The notes under the pieces: model-generated | What the model saw: only the letters and a program-made list of their open reading frames with translations | Database searches by the model: none | What the model was told of the DNA's origin: nothing | DNA from: Stieleria marina | Lineage (GTDB): Bacteria > Planctomycetota > Planctomycetia > Pirellulales > Pirellulaceae | Direction: 5' to 3' | Assembly (NCBI GenBank): GCA_007741555.1 | Contig: CP036526.1 | Coordinates: forward strand, 4,526,001 to 4,590,000 | DNA length: 64,000 nt | Shown: positions 12,001 through 17,235 of the stretch, one piece after another | Layout of the letters: every line of letters starts with the position of its first letter | Position numbering within the stretch: the first letter of the stretch is position 1 | Position numbers and translations under genes: made by a program

Positions 12001-12632
12001 TCAATCGCGCGGCCCGAGTTGTCAATGATGTTGATGCGGGTCAGTTCGGGACTCCCGTCAAGCAAATCGATTCCATCACTATCGTTCTGGGAAACCACAA
12101 CGTCGCGAAAGATCGAATTGACTCCTTCGGTTGGATTCTGATTTTGACTGACATATAGGGCAGCTTCGCCACTACTCCCACCAAATCGCACCTCGGCGTG
12201 TTGGACATTCCAGTCCCCGCTGTAAACAAACAAAGCACGCCAATCGCCTTGCGAACCCTCCGTTGCCTCGGCGGTCAAGTCCTCGCCGACCGAATCATCG
12301 TTGACGCTTGTAAAGATGATTGGGTCGCTTGCAGTACCGATGGCGTCGATGCTGCCCAGACCGGTGAGAAATGTGCTGCCGCGAAACTTAATAGCCGTGC
12401 CCGGATCGATCGTCAGGTTCACACCATCGGGAACCGTCACACTGCTGGTCACTTCAATCGTGCCAGACCAAACATCGTCGTCAGAGATCGTGCCAGCGAC
12501 CTCACGTGCAAGAAGTTGTCTCGCTTCCAGGCGTTCAGCAAAGACGCGGCGACTCTGCTGCCGCTTCTTCTTTTTCTGGCTCTTGGTTGTCGACTGACTA
12601 CGAAACCAATTCCAATTCTTTCTGCGTACCAT
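1..12632 (-). CDS. Giant secreted multidomain protein (beta-helix, LamG, Ig-like, PA14-like, 13 CARDB-like repeats), 3' end outside window
   Basis: The frame is open from an ATG at 12632 to the left edge, at least 4,210 codons, with no stop; I read it through and spot-checked the frame at about 7.7, 4.2 and 1.5 kb. It opens with a basic stretch and a LEPR-XLL-like motif (FAERLEARQLLA). Approximate order by residue: right-handed beta-helix-like repeats 42-890; a LamG/concanavalin-like domain 918-1085; five Big_5/SbsA-type Ig-like repeats 1112-1858, the second interrupted by a PA14-like segment; 13 CARDB-like repeats 1859-3590 (each starting P/ADL and carrying W-x-D-x-hydrophobic-LS); a possible PPC domain; then an IPT/TIG-like segment. 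Its role is probably adhesion or surface binding; no catalytic motif was seen. The leader motif is shared with the genes at 17236 and 40411. The start is supported by that leader. Confidence 0.9.
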   Translation of the reverse strand, partial: MVRRKNWNWFRSQSTTKSQKKKKRQQSRRVFAERLEARQLLAREVAGTISDDDVWSGTIEVTSSVTVPDGVNLTIDPGTAIKFRGSTFLTGLGSIDAIGTASDPIIFTSVNDDSVGEDLTAEATEGSQGDWRALFVYSGDWNVQHAEVRFGGSSGEAALYVSQNQNPTEGVNSIFRDVVVSQNDSDGIDLLDGSPELTRINIIDNSGRAIDHRFASTPTYDSVTARGNAGGDHVALAGGTITTDRVWDFDGLPIHIGTTTVNDPGSLTITAGSVVKLLGGDYLWANTGEILAEGTADNPIVITSELDDTVGGDSNADGDATTPSPGDWRTIYVYDGETNFENVDIRYAGRSSEGQLFINEANGGLEERSATFTNVRISEGGSDGIDAISGNPVFQNVVITDNVGVAIEQRFASQPIYDGVTARGNSGGDRVDLAGGTITSDRVWDFGGLPIHIGTTVVNDPAKLTITPGSVVKLFGGEYLWANTGAISAEGTAENPIVITSDLDDTVGGDSNADADATSSSPGDWRTIYVYDGESKFEHVDVRYAGRSSEGQFVINEASGGLEEQSATFTNVQITDGRSDGIDAISGNPIFQNVVITDNGGVAIEQRFASQPIYDGVTARGNAGGDRVDLAGGTITSDRVWDFDGLPIHIGTTVVNEPGTLTITPGSVVKLLGGDNLWANTGPILAEGTAEDPIVITSDRDDTAGGDSNADGNATAPSPGDWRTIYVYDGNSNFQHVDVRYAGSGNEGQFIINEASGGIEERSTTFSDVRIASGRAEGIELNSGNPTLSRVVFSGNGTDAVSVSNSSVTITDSDFLGGNRGVFVLGNGSATVSGSSFVGQSDVAVQHNDTEFAGADFTGNFWGHPGGPHDPSGADGVVNDNPLGVSVSDYVDYGSFLSIPPRPLGPRVTAVERLTPIPTPLHHRYEADGDALDQSGTRNGFFTATPTYGAGRLGGNAFQFDGSKRVNLGAWAPESDWTVAAWVNPAEVPDTGRISIAGITNAGTDWGILINDGNYAAASFGGILDSGVAATVDTWTHVAATVRGSEIFLFINGVQQATEDFANPYAPTPLGTSIGGNSFIGASPITGLIDEISIVERSVSDAEIVSLRDSGSIDLISPIDRLLVTFDSPIVADSVNISDFSFSGPATVGIESVVVTSDRTIEVTLTAELTNPGNYTLSVGPQILGSSGLAMDQDLDGTSGEPVDDVFEGSIVVDKTGPRIISQTPSGTTSSVLSSVTVTFDEPIDPSTLTASDVDLFDEAGVAARDAYDPDAVISGFSVRGIDSLGTFSGLAGAEALLANPNLPGRVATENVAVINYGPEGQHFADDRLNPLETAANDHYLAMEATATVTIPTAGLWTFAIGSDDGYGLTIGDFQTDQTTGRRFATDLVTFDFAAAGDYPLRFVMFELTGASGFELSAAEGEFTDFDVDAFKLVGASDGLQLQTNPVLPTNPIRTLGVEAVDDTNTTFRLFFPPQPIDGEYELVVQPTARDVSGNLHDQSNNGTGGEPADAYVSTITVDRQPLRIVSQSPVDTQVGALESFEVTFNVPIDQGSFSTGDVRVSGPTGPVEATGIEKINDTTYRINLTRSTADGRYDIIVGPGISDVGGTLMDSDGDAIPGELDDRYLSSISISEAGPSVTDFSPTGTQPAPLSSVDITFSELIDLSTFTAAEVVLTGPDGSVPITGIIFDENLTYTISFDPINVAGEYQIAIGPDLTDTSGTAMDQDQDGVGGEASEDVFNTSFAIDSGGPRMLSYTPDFVSRPYTFIDVVFNEDIDLATFTPQDVSMVGPNGVVPVSQVVGMDMNKVRISFATQSTLGDYSLIIGPDIFDPSGNAMNQDGDEVFGEADEDTFTATVVFDAPDLSLELFSVPNAAQNGDVISLTWDVQNIGDTAAVNPWTDRIVLSEDDVYGNAGDIQLQTLVRDADLVDGDTYTGTVDVEIPFGIQGDYFILVRTDSSNQVFEVSDANNTFSQPIEIAVADPPADLIVDAISLPENGFIGDSIDVTWRVRNDGTATTIATTWVDRVYLSSDPDFGSDVLLGSVMHNGSLASNASYTMTESLVIPASVAAGNYYIIVRTDATNVVDEPSAEDNNTTSSNGTMNVSVAPLPDLIASNVTIGAGESPVSGESVTVTWDIANDGDEVAINDWTDAVYLSTDTELSDDDVLLGELPNTADLAVDGALARSLSVQLPDAVSGPYHFIVATDSNNNVNEGDGEETAMAASEAVEISLFPYADLTVTQVVAPELIVGDPVDLTVSWSVRNAGAGPGRVSTWTDRVVLSTDDILGDADDIVLGEYTHSGLVPVDAEYSRTEIIQLANRTEGRFTLFVQTDATDEVFELADGASNVGSPDHFVDVSRTPFSDLILDSVSTAGDPVSGQSLEVTWTVRNNADRGIATTDRDSWTDFVYISPDPTGATGLRLIGSSTRGGALALGDSYTRTENFVLPRTTDGEHYVFVRTGGPNEFVFDSNVSLEDDPVGGGGNQARSEAIDVFLVPPPNADLVVTDVSIGDAVEFADGSQVEVTWTIENQGETTETGWRDKLFLQSTGGDETYQFGNYTVDDPLESGISITRTEIVLLPRTTGQFRFFVETDTDDVIFETDNLLNTGFSEPFQINLKPRPDLQVTVQSDYPAAITAGTILDVEFRVRNLGTADTPSAGSRWKDRVWLSSSSSSTSGALLLGELDNGSALGFPGSPNGLSTEYSTTASFLIPRAISGNWFVLVETDARSQVDEFPSENNNRDAKAVAIDANPVPPPDLVVTSIQGPGDAFDDSSFTVRYAVSNLGAGPTDPGSWTDQIWLTLGKDGPKPGRGDRLVGTFRHSGVLEIGDSYEAETTVNVPTGLTGQYFLTVYADGYGGVYENAFASNVNPDAPNDIDGSNYGSTPINILLTPPADLRVSTVTVPTDDDGNALQIVGGEKLSLTWTVDNIGTAATDRENWADAIYVSEDDVWDTGDQLVFALPHSGRLQPGQSYTQDAEFTLPPTAQGQHVLVRTNVDPRIALTEEDKFLDEVKAVLQRVEAATGKPLGEIKISDLQKFSQSELRAILAGPTNTLELVYEGPFTDNNVGSADLPVVDALTDLVMEEVTATPTSKSGEPITVRWTVRNEGDYATAADTDSVRQYVFLSKDEVYDASRDVYVGSKVHVFDEPLGPDETYTDSLVVSSPPGSSGTWYAHVFTNIGISRGNPVLNRWNPSAWPDWIEALEDKPWEDGNKDNNFRVSNPIEIEYAEPDLTISNLAAVPVDPDSGSVLDVTFTVANSGTRQTRVDSWTDRVFLSTDTSTDAYDIQLGFLKHNEVLGIGESYDVEFQVRIPDNIGGDFNLIAFTDSTFAKGGYGRPLPYPEAEGPTRSRQTKDEVLEFDGEGNNQALFPLAVTRVPSPDLVIDTLSHDATVEVGSDFTYTYVYSNDGGQVPDRQTPYFDRVYLSRDRFLDVSSDHYVQQISRVDPLAPSETGSITNTIRVPRGLVGDYYVIVATDVPRASRPDGEVLEADETNNIIVSETPMLIVVPPPSDLQVIDVAAPSSGQVGDVVSVGWTVQNTGDERARARIADAVYLSADNVWDVGDLLVGRVDPLDIRTLNPGDTYTASLDFEIPATLPGDYRLIVRTDIFDDVFEGENNRNNDLPSADAINVTVPLLRLDIPLADQLASGVSRLFQLDTSPGQTIRVDLDSVADVGSHELYAKHEALPRPFDFDAAYQGYLKPDQSLVIPETLGGRYFILARAGVRIDLEDGVYDPNTRVEYPVELNATRISFGITGVTPDSGGDDRYVTVTISGAEFPEQAAVRLVRPTFAEFAPVSVNRVDATKIIAVFDLRDAPHGLYDVQVLHPDGRVAIDPYRFQIESADPLEINVGVGGPSVIGLGESGAYGFATQNLANVDTPYSIIEYAFPNIKNKLPSLIPGPAIEFISGLRGDEGTISPLFDSVSTFDTSSIVPELNLDGVLTARAVAFDLPASGVTETGSLVTIYPGIRELLETNPNFLKELSDEDKAALSFDFYVTASATPLTSSQYLDYQRGEAARLRDAILDDDDAPSSLVSIAGDNEAFADLFLQALADVGLLRAEDVPPTATPTSDNVNLFFSALGGLLGGDAGSGIVADAGVNLATAETALTDLIERFRGYFGHTEDVTSGGEVPEFADYDLGLPNPTSFVAFELRAGVEEEEFGEIADEIVFNLDNLGANAGDTVDITGPTGVGDENFVPFETPLPYRVSATYD
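10461..12233 (-). repeat. In-frame tandem repeat, exact 591-bp (197-residue) period
   Basis: Three successive units have landmarks exactly 591 bp apart: the motif cgtccgccaa/cgtacgccaa at 10461, 11052 and 11643, and tgcgatgcaa-like at 10801, 11392 and 11983. A diverged fourth copy lies N-terminal of these, with its matching landmark near 12236. Copies are very similar by eye and show no indels. Each encodes a beta-helix-like block with FDGLPIHIGTT, ITPGSVVKL and WRTIYVYDG motifs. Confidence 0.9.
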
Positions 12633-12945
12633 CACAAGCTCGTGGGCAATATCTAGGGCTATCTTTTTCAGTCCCCCTGGCAGCCACGTATTTCATGCGT
12701 CAACGCGTCGAGGATTCCGATCAAAATTCAAACGCCAGACTAATGTAATCCACTAGTGGGGTGCACTTGATTGCATAAGAGACTGTCGTTAAACGGAATA
12801 AACTGCAGTGCCCGGATGTACACCGCCTTCGGGTCACGCGGAGAACAGGTCGTCAATCCAGCAGAAGCGGGGTGATGTTCTCTTTCCGTGCGGTCGGGTC
12901 GGGTTTGAATGAGCGATTAGTTTTCGGCGGGCGGATTCCGACTTC
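12633..12945. other. Intergenic, upstream of the giant gene
   Basis: No ORF with coding character was seen. It should hold the promoter of the minus-strand giant gene, but no confident -35/-10 pair or operator could be picked out. Confidence 0.5.
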
Positions 12946-13950
12946 TTAACGCTTCCCGCCGGAGGTTTGCGACGTTCCGGCGGAATACTCCAGGAACTGC
13001 TTTTTCGTCATCCCTTTGGTGTTGTTCAAGTCGGCAAGGATGTCGTCCAAAACAGACTGGAAGTATGGATTTTCAATATCTCTGTGTAGCGAGATAATTG
13101 ATGATGCAACGGAGCATGTGTCATCAGTGATAACGATTGAATCTCCATTGCCTTTAGCCAACACCGACGTAGCAACGCGATTCAACTCAGGCCCCGCTTT
13201 GAAGTACGCGACCAGACTTGTCCCGTCCCACTTCGCGTATCAACCAACTAAGGCGTTGTATCCAATATATTTTTTAGCACCGGCATTACGTTTCAAGAAC
13301 TGATCACGAAACTCGTGCAGCACTGAAACACTTGGCGAGACGCTGGCTTCGGCGGCTACCGCAATTGCACTTACCTGGGCAACGCTACAAATTGGACCTT
13401 CAGACGGCCGACAGGTCCATACTTTTCCACTCAAGTCACCCTGGCAAGTTGACAAAGCCATGTTTGTGGTACAGCGATGTCCACATTTTTCGCTTTCAGA
13501 AGGGTGGTCATCGGTGAACGCTACGCTGTGGTTCATATCCGGATCACTCAAGATAACATCTAGCAAGTCGGTGTAACGAGCAGGATCTTCCCAGTGTTTT
13601 GAAGCTTCGATCTGTTTATCTGACAAAATCTTTCGGAACGAAAAAATGCCGCTGTCCTTGGGCACCGAGTCAAAACTAGCGAAATGAATCAGAGCGGTAT
13701 CTCTTGAGTTGTGAGGTAAAAGCTGGAGATCAAACATCTTCTTGATTTCCTCAAAACCGGACTTCGCTTGCCACTTAAAATAGCGGTGTTCGACACCACG
13801 TTCGGAAAGTAAATAGACGCTACAGGCAGACACTTCGCCTTCCCGCAAAGGGGTTTCATTTTTGATCCCACCCAACGAGTAACAATGCAAGAGAAACACC
13901 TTGACCTGATTTCTTGTTTCGCAGTTGGTTTTACCGACTACCGCTCTCAA
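12946..13950 (-). pseudogene. Hypothetical protein, one reading frame split by an in-frame TGA
   Basis: Two ORFs, 13240-13950 (236 residues) and 12946-13185 (79 residues), lie in the same frame and are separated only by TGA at 13242-13240 and 18 sense codons. Read through, the product is about 333 residues. The stop follows NALVG and precedes YAKWDGTSLVAYF; TGG to TGA (Trp to stop) would explain it. The frame has no good ATG: the first start-like codon is TTG at 13950 and a TGA sits about ten codons upstream, so the N-terminus may also be damaged. No family was recognised; a caspase or clostripain-type fold was considered but no His/Cys dyad could be assigned. A perfect 7-bp hairpin directly follows the internal TGA. 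Likely a pseudogene; recoding or a sequence error is possible. Confidence 0.55.
13205..13239 (-). other. Hairpin immediately 3' of the in-frame TGA
   Basis: On the minus strand TGA is followed at once by TACGCGA, 21 nt, then TCGCGTA: a perfect 7-bp stem. The loop contains a GAC/GTC pair that could extend it. The placement resembles a bacterial SECIS element but matches no consensus that I can verify. Confidence 0.4.
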
Positions 13951-14195
13951 AATTGGACCGAATTCGTCAGCGGAGGGTCAAGTATGAATGGCACACTGTC
14001 TAGTGAAGTGCCTCGGTCTTCTGCACGATAGCGGCCATCAACTTTGCGTTCCTGCGACAATAGAATCGCAAACTCGCATCGGAGTGTTGCCCAAGGCTAT
14101 TCTTGCTCCGGTGTCTGCCGCCGGTGCGCGCTGAGGTGTTCACGACCTACGCGAGTTAACGAAGCACAAAACCCGCCTGGGGCGATGCGTCGCGT
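13951..14195. other. Non-coding spacer with one copy of a 27-bp repeat
   Basis: No supported gene. It contains one copy of the 27-bp repeat (14133-14159) found again at 15817-15843. Confidence 0.5.
14133..14159 (+). repeat. 27-bp direct repeat, copy 1
   Basis: A perfect 27-bp match, beginning tgaggtgttcacgacc, to 15817-15843 in the same orientation. The two copies bracket the ankyrin-like ORF and the DUF4303 gene. Confidence 0.85.
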
Positions 14196-14441
14196 TCACA
14201 ACGCCGGCTGGGCTTCCGTGCGTCGGTGTTTCACTCCGACGAAGGTTCTCGGATGCCTCAAGAGCTGGACCACCTCCACCGTATTTGTCCCGCGACGGCA
14301 TGTCCAAGTGTTCTTCAGGCTCTCCACCGCGACGCCTTCGGCAAGCTGCAATGGACTCGTGCCATTTTCTACGATGGGGCCACCGTCGGCGCCACGTGAA
14401 TGTAGTAGCCGATTCACTTCCTCGCGGCCCTTTCCTGTCAC
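14196..14441 (-). CDS. Small ankyrin-repeat-like ORF (possible gene fragment)
   Basis: 81 codons from GTG. The N-terminal half fits an ankyrin repeat: G-REEVN-R-LL-HSRGAD followed by NGTSPLQLA, close to the family's GHxEVVxLLLxxGAD and NGxTPLHLA pattern. A weaker second unit ends VEVVQLLR. It lies in the same frame as the DUF4303 gene and starts just 5 codons after that gene's stop, so it may be a read-through tail, a coupled small gene or an eroded remnant. Two ankyrin units are too few for a stable stand-alone domain, which favours a fragment. Confidence 0.4.
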   Translation of the reverse strand: MTGKGREEVNRLLHSRGADGGPIVENGTSPLQLAEGVAVESLKNTWTCRRGTNTVEVVQLLRHPRTFVGVKHRRTEAQPAL

Positions 14442-14456
14442 AAGTGTGGTTTTACA

Positions 14457-15488
14457 TCACTGCTTCGGCTCGATGACAGGATCCACTCGAATGGATTCGA
14501 GTTTGCTGTGGCGAAAGTTGATTTCCAGGCCCAGGCGGTCGTAATACAGGTGCTCGTACGTCGTTCCGCTTGAAGTCGGACCTTGGTCTTGACGGTCCGG
14601 AACGCCATAGGTGTCGAGAACCTGCTGCAAACTACTGTGTTCGCCGATGCCTTCGCGGGTCTTACCGTTGAAGCTCTTATACCCTTCGTACCGGAAGAAG
14701 AACACGATCAAAACGACCTCTTTCTTTCTGTTCCATGCGACATCCACACCCATTCCCGGGAATTCAAAGTATTTCCCGTTCACGTTCTTTGGTTTGCCAA
14801 ATACTTCGAGTGCGGACTCTTTCGGAGAGCCAATCTCGCACCGAGTGACACCTCGCCCCGGAATAATTTCCATCGCGGCAGACCGTTTTGAACCGCTGCG
14901 AAACAACTGGCTGACAGCGCTAACAAGTTTGCTGATGCCCGAGTCTTTCCGGCGACCCGACTCTGCATTGGCCGGAGCAGTCTCATCAGACGCAGCGGTA
15001 GGAAGAGTCAGCACTAAATCTTCTGCGATCCGGGCCGCCGCGTCGGGGGAGTTCAAGCGGGTAATGGCGTCTACCTCAAGATCTCCAACCCCGTCCGTGT
15101 TTCCGCAAATCAGCAATGTGTCCGATTCAAAGAGCCCCTCGTTCCTGCAATCCTCAAGGGCGAGCGTAAGACTCTCAAAACGCTGCTCCTCGTTTGAGCT
15201 CTCAGTATCGGCCAGGGCCTGTATGATTTTCGAGACCGTTTCAAAATGTTGATCACCCGCACTCTGATTCCACTCGACGTAGATGGAACCAATGCCTTTG
15301 TAACCCGGTTCCCGTTCAGCAACCCACGACTTTGTGCAGACGGCGGCAAACAGGGTCATCACATTATCGTCGGTACACAAAGCGAATCCATGGATTGAAT
15401 CGGATCCGAATTCCGCGGCCATGTCGCCGCGAGCTTTACGGATTGCCTCGACGATGGCAGTTCTAAGTTCACCGTGGAAGTCTTTCAT
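14457..15488 (-). CDS. DUF4303-like protein with C-terminal BamE/SmpA-like repeats
   Basis: 343 residues from ATG. The N-terminal half (about 1-175) resembles DUF4303: an amphipathic first helix, then HGFALCTDDNVMTLFAAVCT and the YVEW motif. A low-complexity linker (about 170-205) leads to a C-terminal part with two similar units, ALEVFGKPKNVNGKYFEF and QQVLDTYGVPDRQ followed by YYDRLGLEINF. This layout recalls BamE/SmpA-type folds in which a GKPD turn precedes a tyrosine-rich strand. DUF4303 proteins are often found near polymorphic toxins or in immunity contexts; no toxin was seen here. No signal peptide, so probably cytoplasmic. The gene lies between two copies of a 27-bp direct repeat. 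Confidence 0.65.
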   Translation of the reverse strand: MKDFHGELRTAIVEAIRKARGDMAAEFGSDSIHGFALCTDDNVMTLFAAVCTKSWVAEREPGYKGIGSIYVEWNQSAGDQHFETVSKIIQALADTESSNEEQRFESLTLALEDCRNEGLFESDTLLICGNTDGVGDLEVDAITRLNSPDAAARIAEDLVLTLPTAASDETAPANAESGRRKDSGISKLVSAVSQLFRSGSKRSAAMEIIPGRGVTRCEIGSPKESALEVFGKPKNVNGKYFEFPGMGVDVAWNRKKEVVLIVFFFRYEGYKSFNGKTREGIGEHSSLQQVLDTYGVPDRQDQGPTSSGTTYEHLYYDRLGLEINFRHSKLESIRVDPVIEPKQ

Positions 15489-16534
15489 AGCAAATCATCG
15501 GGATAATTTCTGACGGAGAGTAAGAGACGTACCATCTCCAGATGGAGTTTGCAGCATAAACGATAAATCGCAGACGGAGAAACCGGACGAGGACAGGAAA
15601 AAGAAATAGTCCAACAACATACATTCGAACCAGCAGAGAATCCTACTCGTCCAACTGCACAAGCGGCCCCAAAACTGCGTCGCTTCATCGTCCGACGCTT
15701 CTGCGGGAGTCGCCGCAGCGCCTCCATGGTGGACAAACCCAAAGCAAATTCAGCCTTCTGATAACTCGCGTGGGCGACGCACTTCTCTGCGCCAAGTAAC
15801 GGCGTCGCCAGTTCCGTGAGGTGTTCACGACCTACGCGAGTTAGCGGAGTCACTGCGGAACGAAAAGATCACGACTGGACGCAAGCTCAAGGCGGCTTGG
15901 CGAAGTCGCAAAAGTCCTGAGTCGATCGCGGAGAATTTTGGCAGTCACGAAACGAAGCTGGAAGAAACTTGCGTGACCCTATTCGCCAGTGGATCCGAAG
16001 CGGCCCCCAGACCAACCAACTTGCAAGCACGACGCTCGCTGATTCGATAGCACGGCTTCGCTCGTTCAATGCATTCACGAAGGCCAACAGGCCCGAAGAG
16101 GTTTTTTGACAGGACCAACCCAGACATCTGTATGTCACTGAATTAATTTTGTCGCTGCGGACCCCGATCAACGCTGGTGGCGACAGTGTGGCGAAAACGG
16201 GCACGCCGAAGGCTTCGCCGTAGAGCACGCCTGTAAAGATCCACTGCACACTTCCTGGCGTGAGGATCAACAATGAACGCGATCGGAAACTCTGCGAGAC
16301 GCTCGACGCGATGTCGATACAATACAACACTCAGCGATTCCGCGGCGTTTGCCAGCATGAATGAGTCCGGTCTAGCGGCATCGTGTGTCGATCGCCAACG
16401 CGAAACCGAAACGTCTTCCGCATCGAAGATACCAATAGGGCCCTACGAGTCTTTGGCGGCGCTGGTCAGGATGGCAACTTAGAAAGCAGGATCTAAACCT
16501 GGTTCCAGCAAAACCCCTAGCGATTCGCCCCAGC
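15489..16534. other. About 1 kb without a convincing gene; one repeat copy
   Basis: Several overlapping ORFs exist on the minus strand (15485-15853, 15887-16330), but their composition is arginine- and serine-rich in the way of shadow frames and they show no motif. The first covers the 27-bp repeat and ends ATGA-overlapping the DUF4303 start. I see no RNA gene here. Confidence 0.5.
15817..15843 (+). repeat. 27-bp direct repeat, copy 2
   Basis: A perfect copy of 14133-14159, same orientation, 1,684 bp away. Confidence 0.85.
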
Positions 16535-17215
16535 CTACCGGTTCACTCTGCGTCGCCGCAACAGAACCGGAATGGCGGCGAAAGCAAACAGCGCGATCGA
16601 CGATGGCTCTGGTACCGCTGTGACCTGAATGGATCCGCCCTGAAATGTCGGAGTAACGCTAGATAGATCGTCATCCAGGAAACCGTCTGATGCCCCAGAC
16701 AAATTAGCAACCAAGTCGATCGCGAAATCAGATTCCGATACTGCAGCTAGGGTGAATGTAGCTGCAACAAAACTGGTTACCCCGAACAGTGAATCAGTCG
16801 GTTGAAAGCCAGCGTCAGACGGCGACTCTCCTCCAATGGTTACGATCTCACCGTATTGACCAACCGTTGGATCAGCAAGCAGCGTGTCTTCCGTGGTCGA
16901 CACCGGGGAGGGTATGAATCCCAAAAGCGGTTGCCAGCCAGTGGGACGCGTAGTGGCAATACCACCGAGGAGATCAAACTCGTTGGTGTCGTATCTGACG
17001 GAAAATCCATAGGTGGATAACGAGTCCGTCAAGTTGTCGAGAGTGATCACGACATCGACGTCAAAAGTATCCCCAACAAAACCAGAGGATGTTGACTGGA
17101 TGCCGGGAGTTCCGGGATCAAGATCGAAGCTGACCACTATTGCCGCCTCGGCAACATTGGGTGCACAGGCGACCAATCCAAAGGCGAAAACAGCCAAATT
17201 TAATATGCGTGACAT
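16535..17215 (-). CDS. PEP-CTERM sorting-domain secreted protein
   Basis: 226 residues from ATG 17215, chosen over the upstream GTG (17227) because GAGG lies about 10 nt before it and the signal peptide then starts correctly (MSRILNLAVFAFGLVACAP, ending near AEA). The C-terminus is a textbook PEP-CTERM signal: VPEPSSIALFAFAAIPVLL followed by RRRRVNR, i.e. the PEP motif, a hydrophobic helix and a basic tail, recognised by exosortase systems. The middle is beta-rich, acidic and lacks cysteine, resembling the cohesin-like proteins often seen with PEP-CTERM ends (FDVDVVITLDN, YGFSVRYDTNEF). Only about 20 bp follow the stop of the giant dockerin-ended gene, so the two are probably co-transcribed. 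A cohesin-type partner for the upstream dockerin is an attractive but untested reading. Confidence 0.88.
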   Translation of the reverse strand: MSRILNLAVFAFGLVACAPNVAEAAIVVSFDLDPGTPGIQSTSSGFVGDTFDVDVVITLDNLTDSLSTYGFSVRYDTNEFDLLGGIATTRPTGWQPLLGFIPSPVSTTEDTLLADPTVGQYGEIVTIGGESPSDAGFQPTDSLFGVTSFVAATFTLAAVSESDFAIDLVANLSGASDGFLDDDLSSVTPTFQGGSIQVTAVPEPSSIALFAFAAIPVLLRRRRVNR

Positions 17216-17235
17216 CGTTATTGGCACCTCATTGC

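Noticed and set aside
12946-13950. Assignment of the split ORF to clostripain or caspase-like peptidases
   Set aside because: FLLHCYSLGG is suggestive, but the required His/Cys dyad context could not be shown.
15485-15853. 122-codon minus-strand ORF with ATGA overlap to the DUF4303 gene
   Set aside because: Its N-terminal part is the dispersed 27-bp repeat and the rest has shadow-like composition; the overlap alone is not enough.
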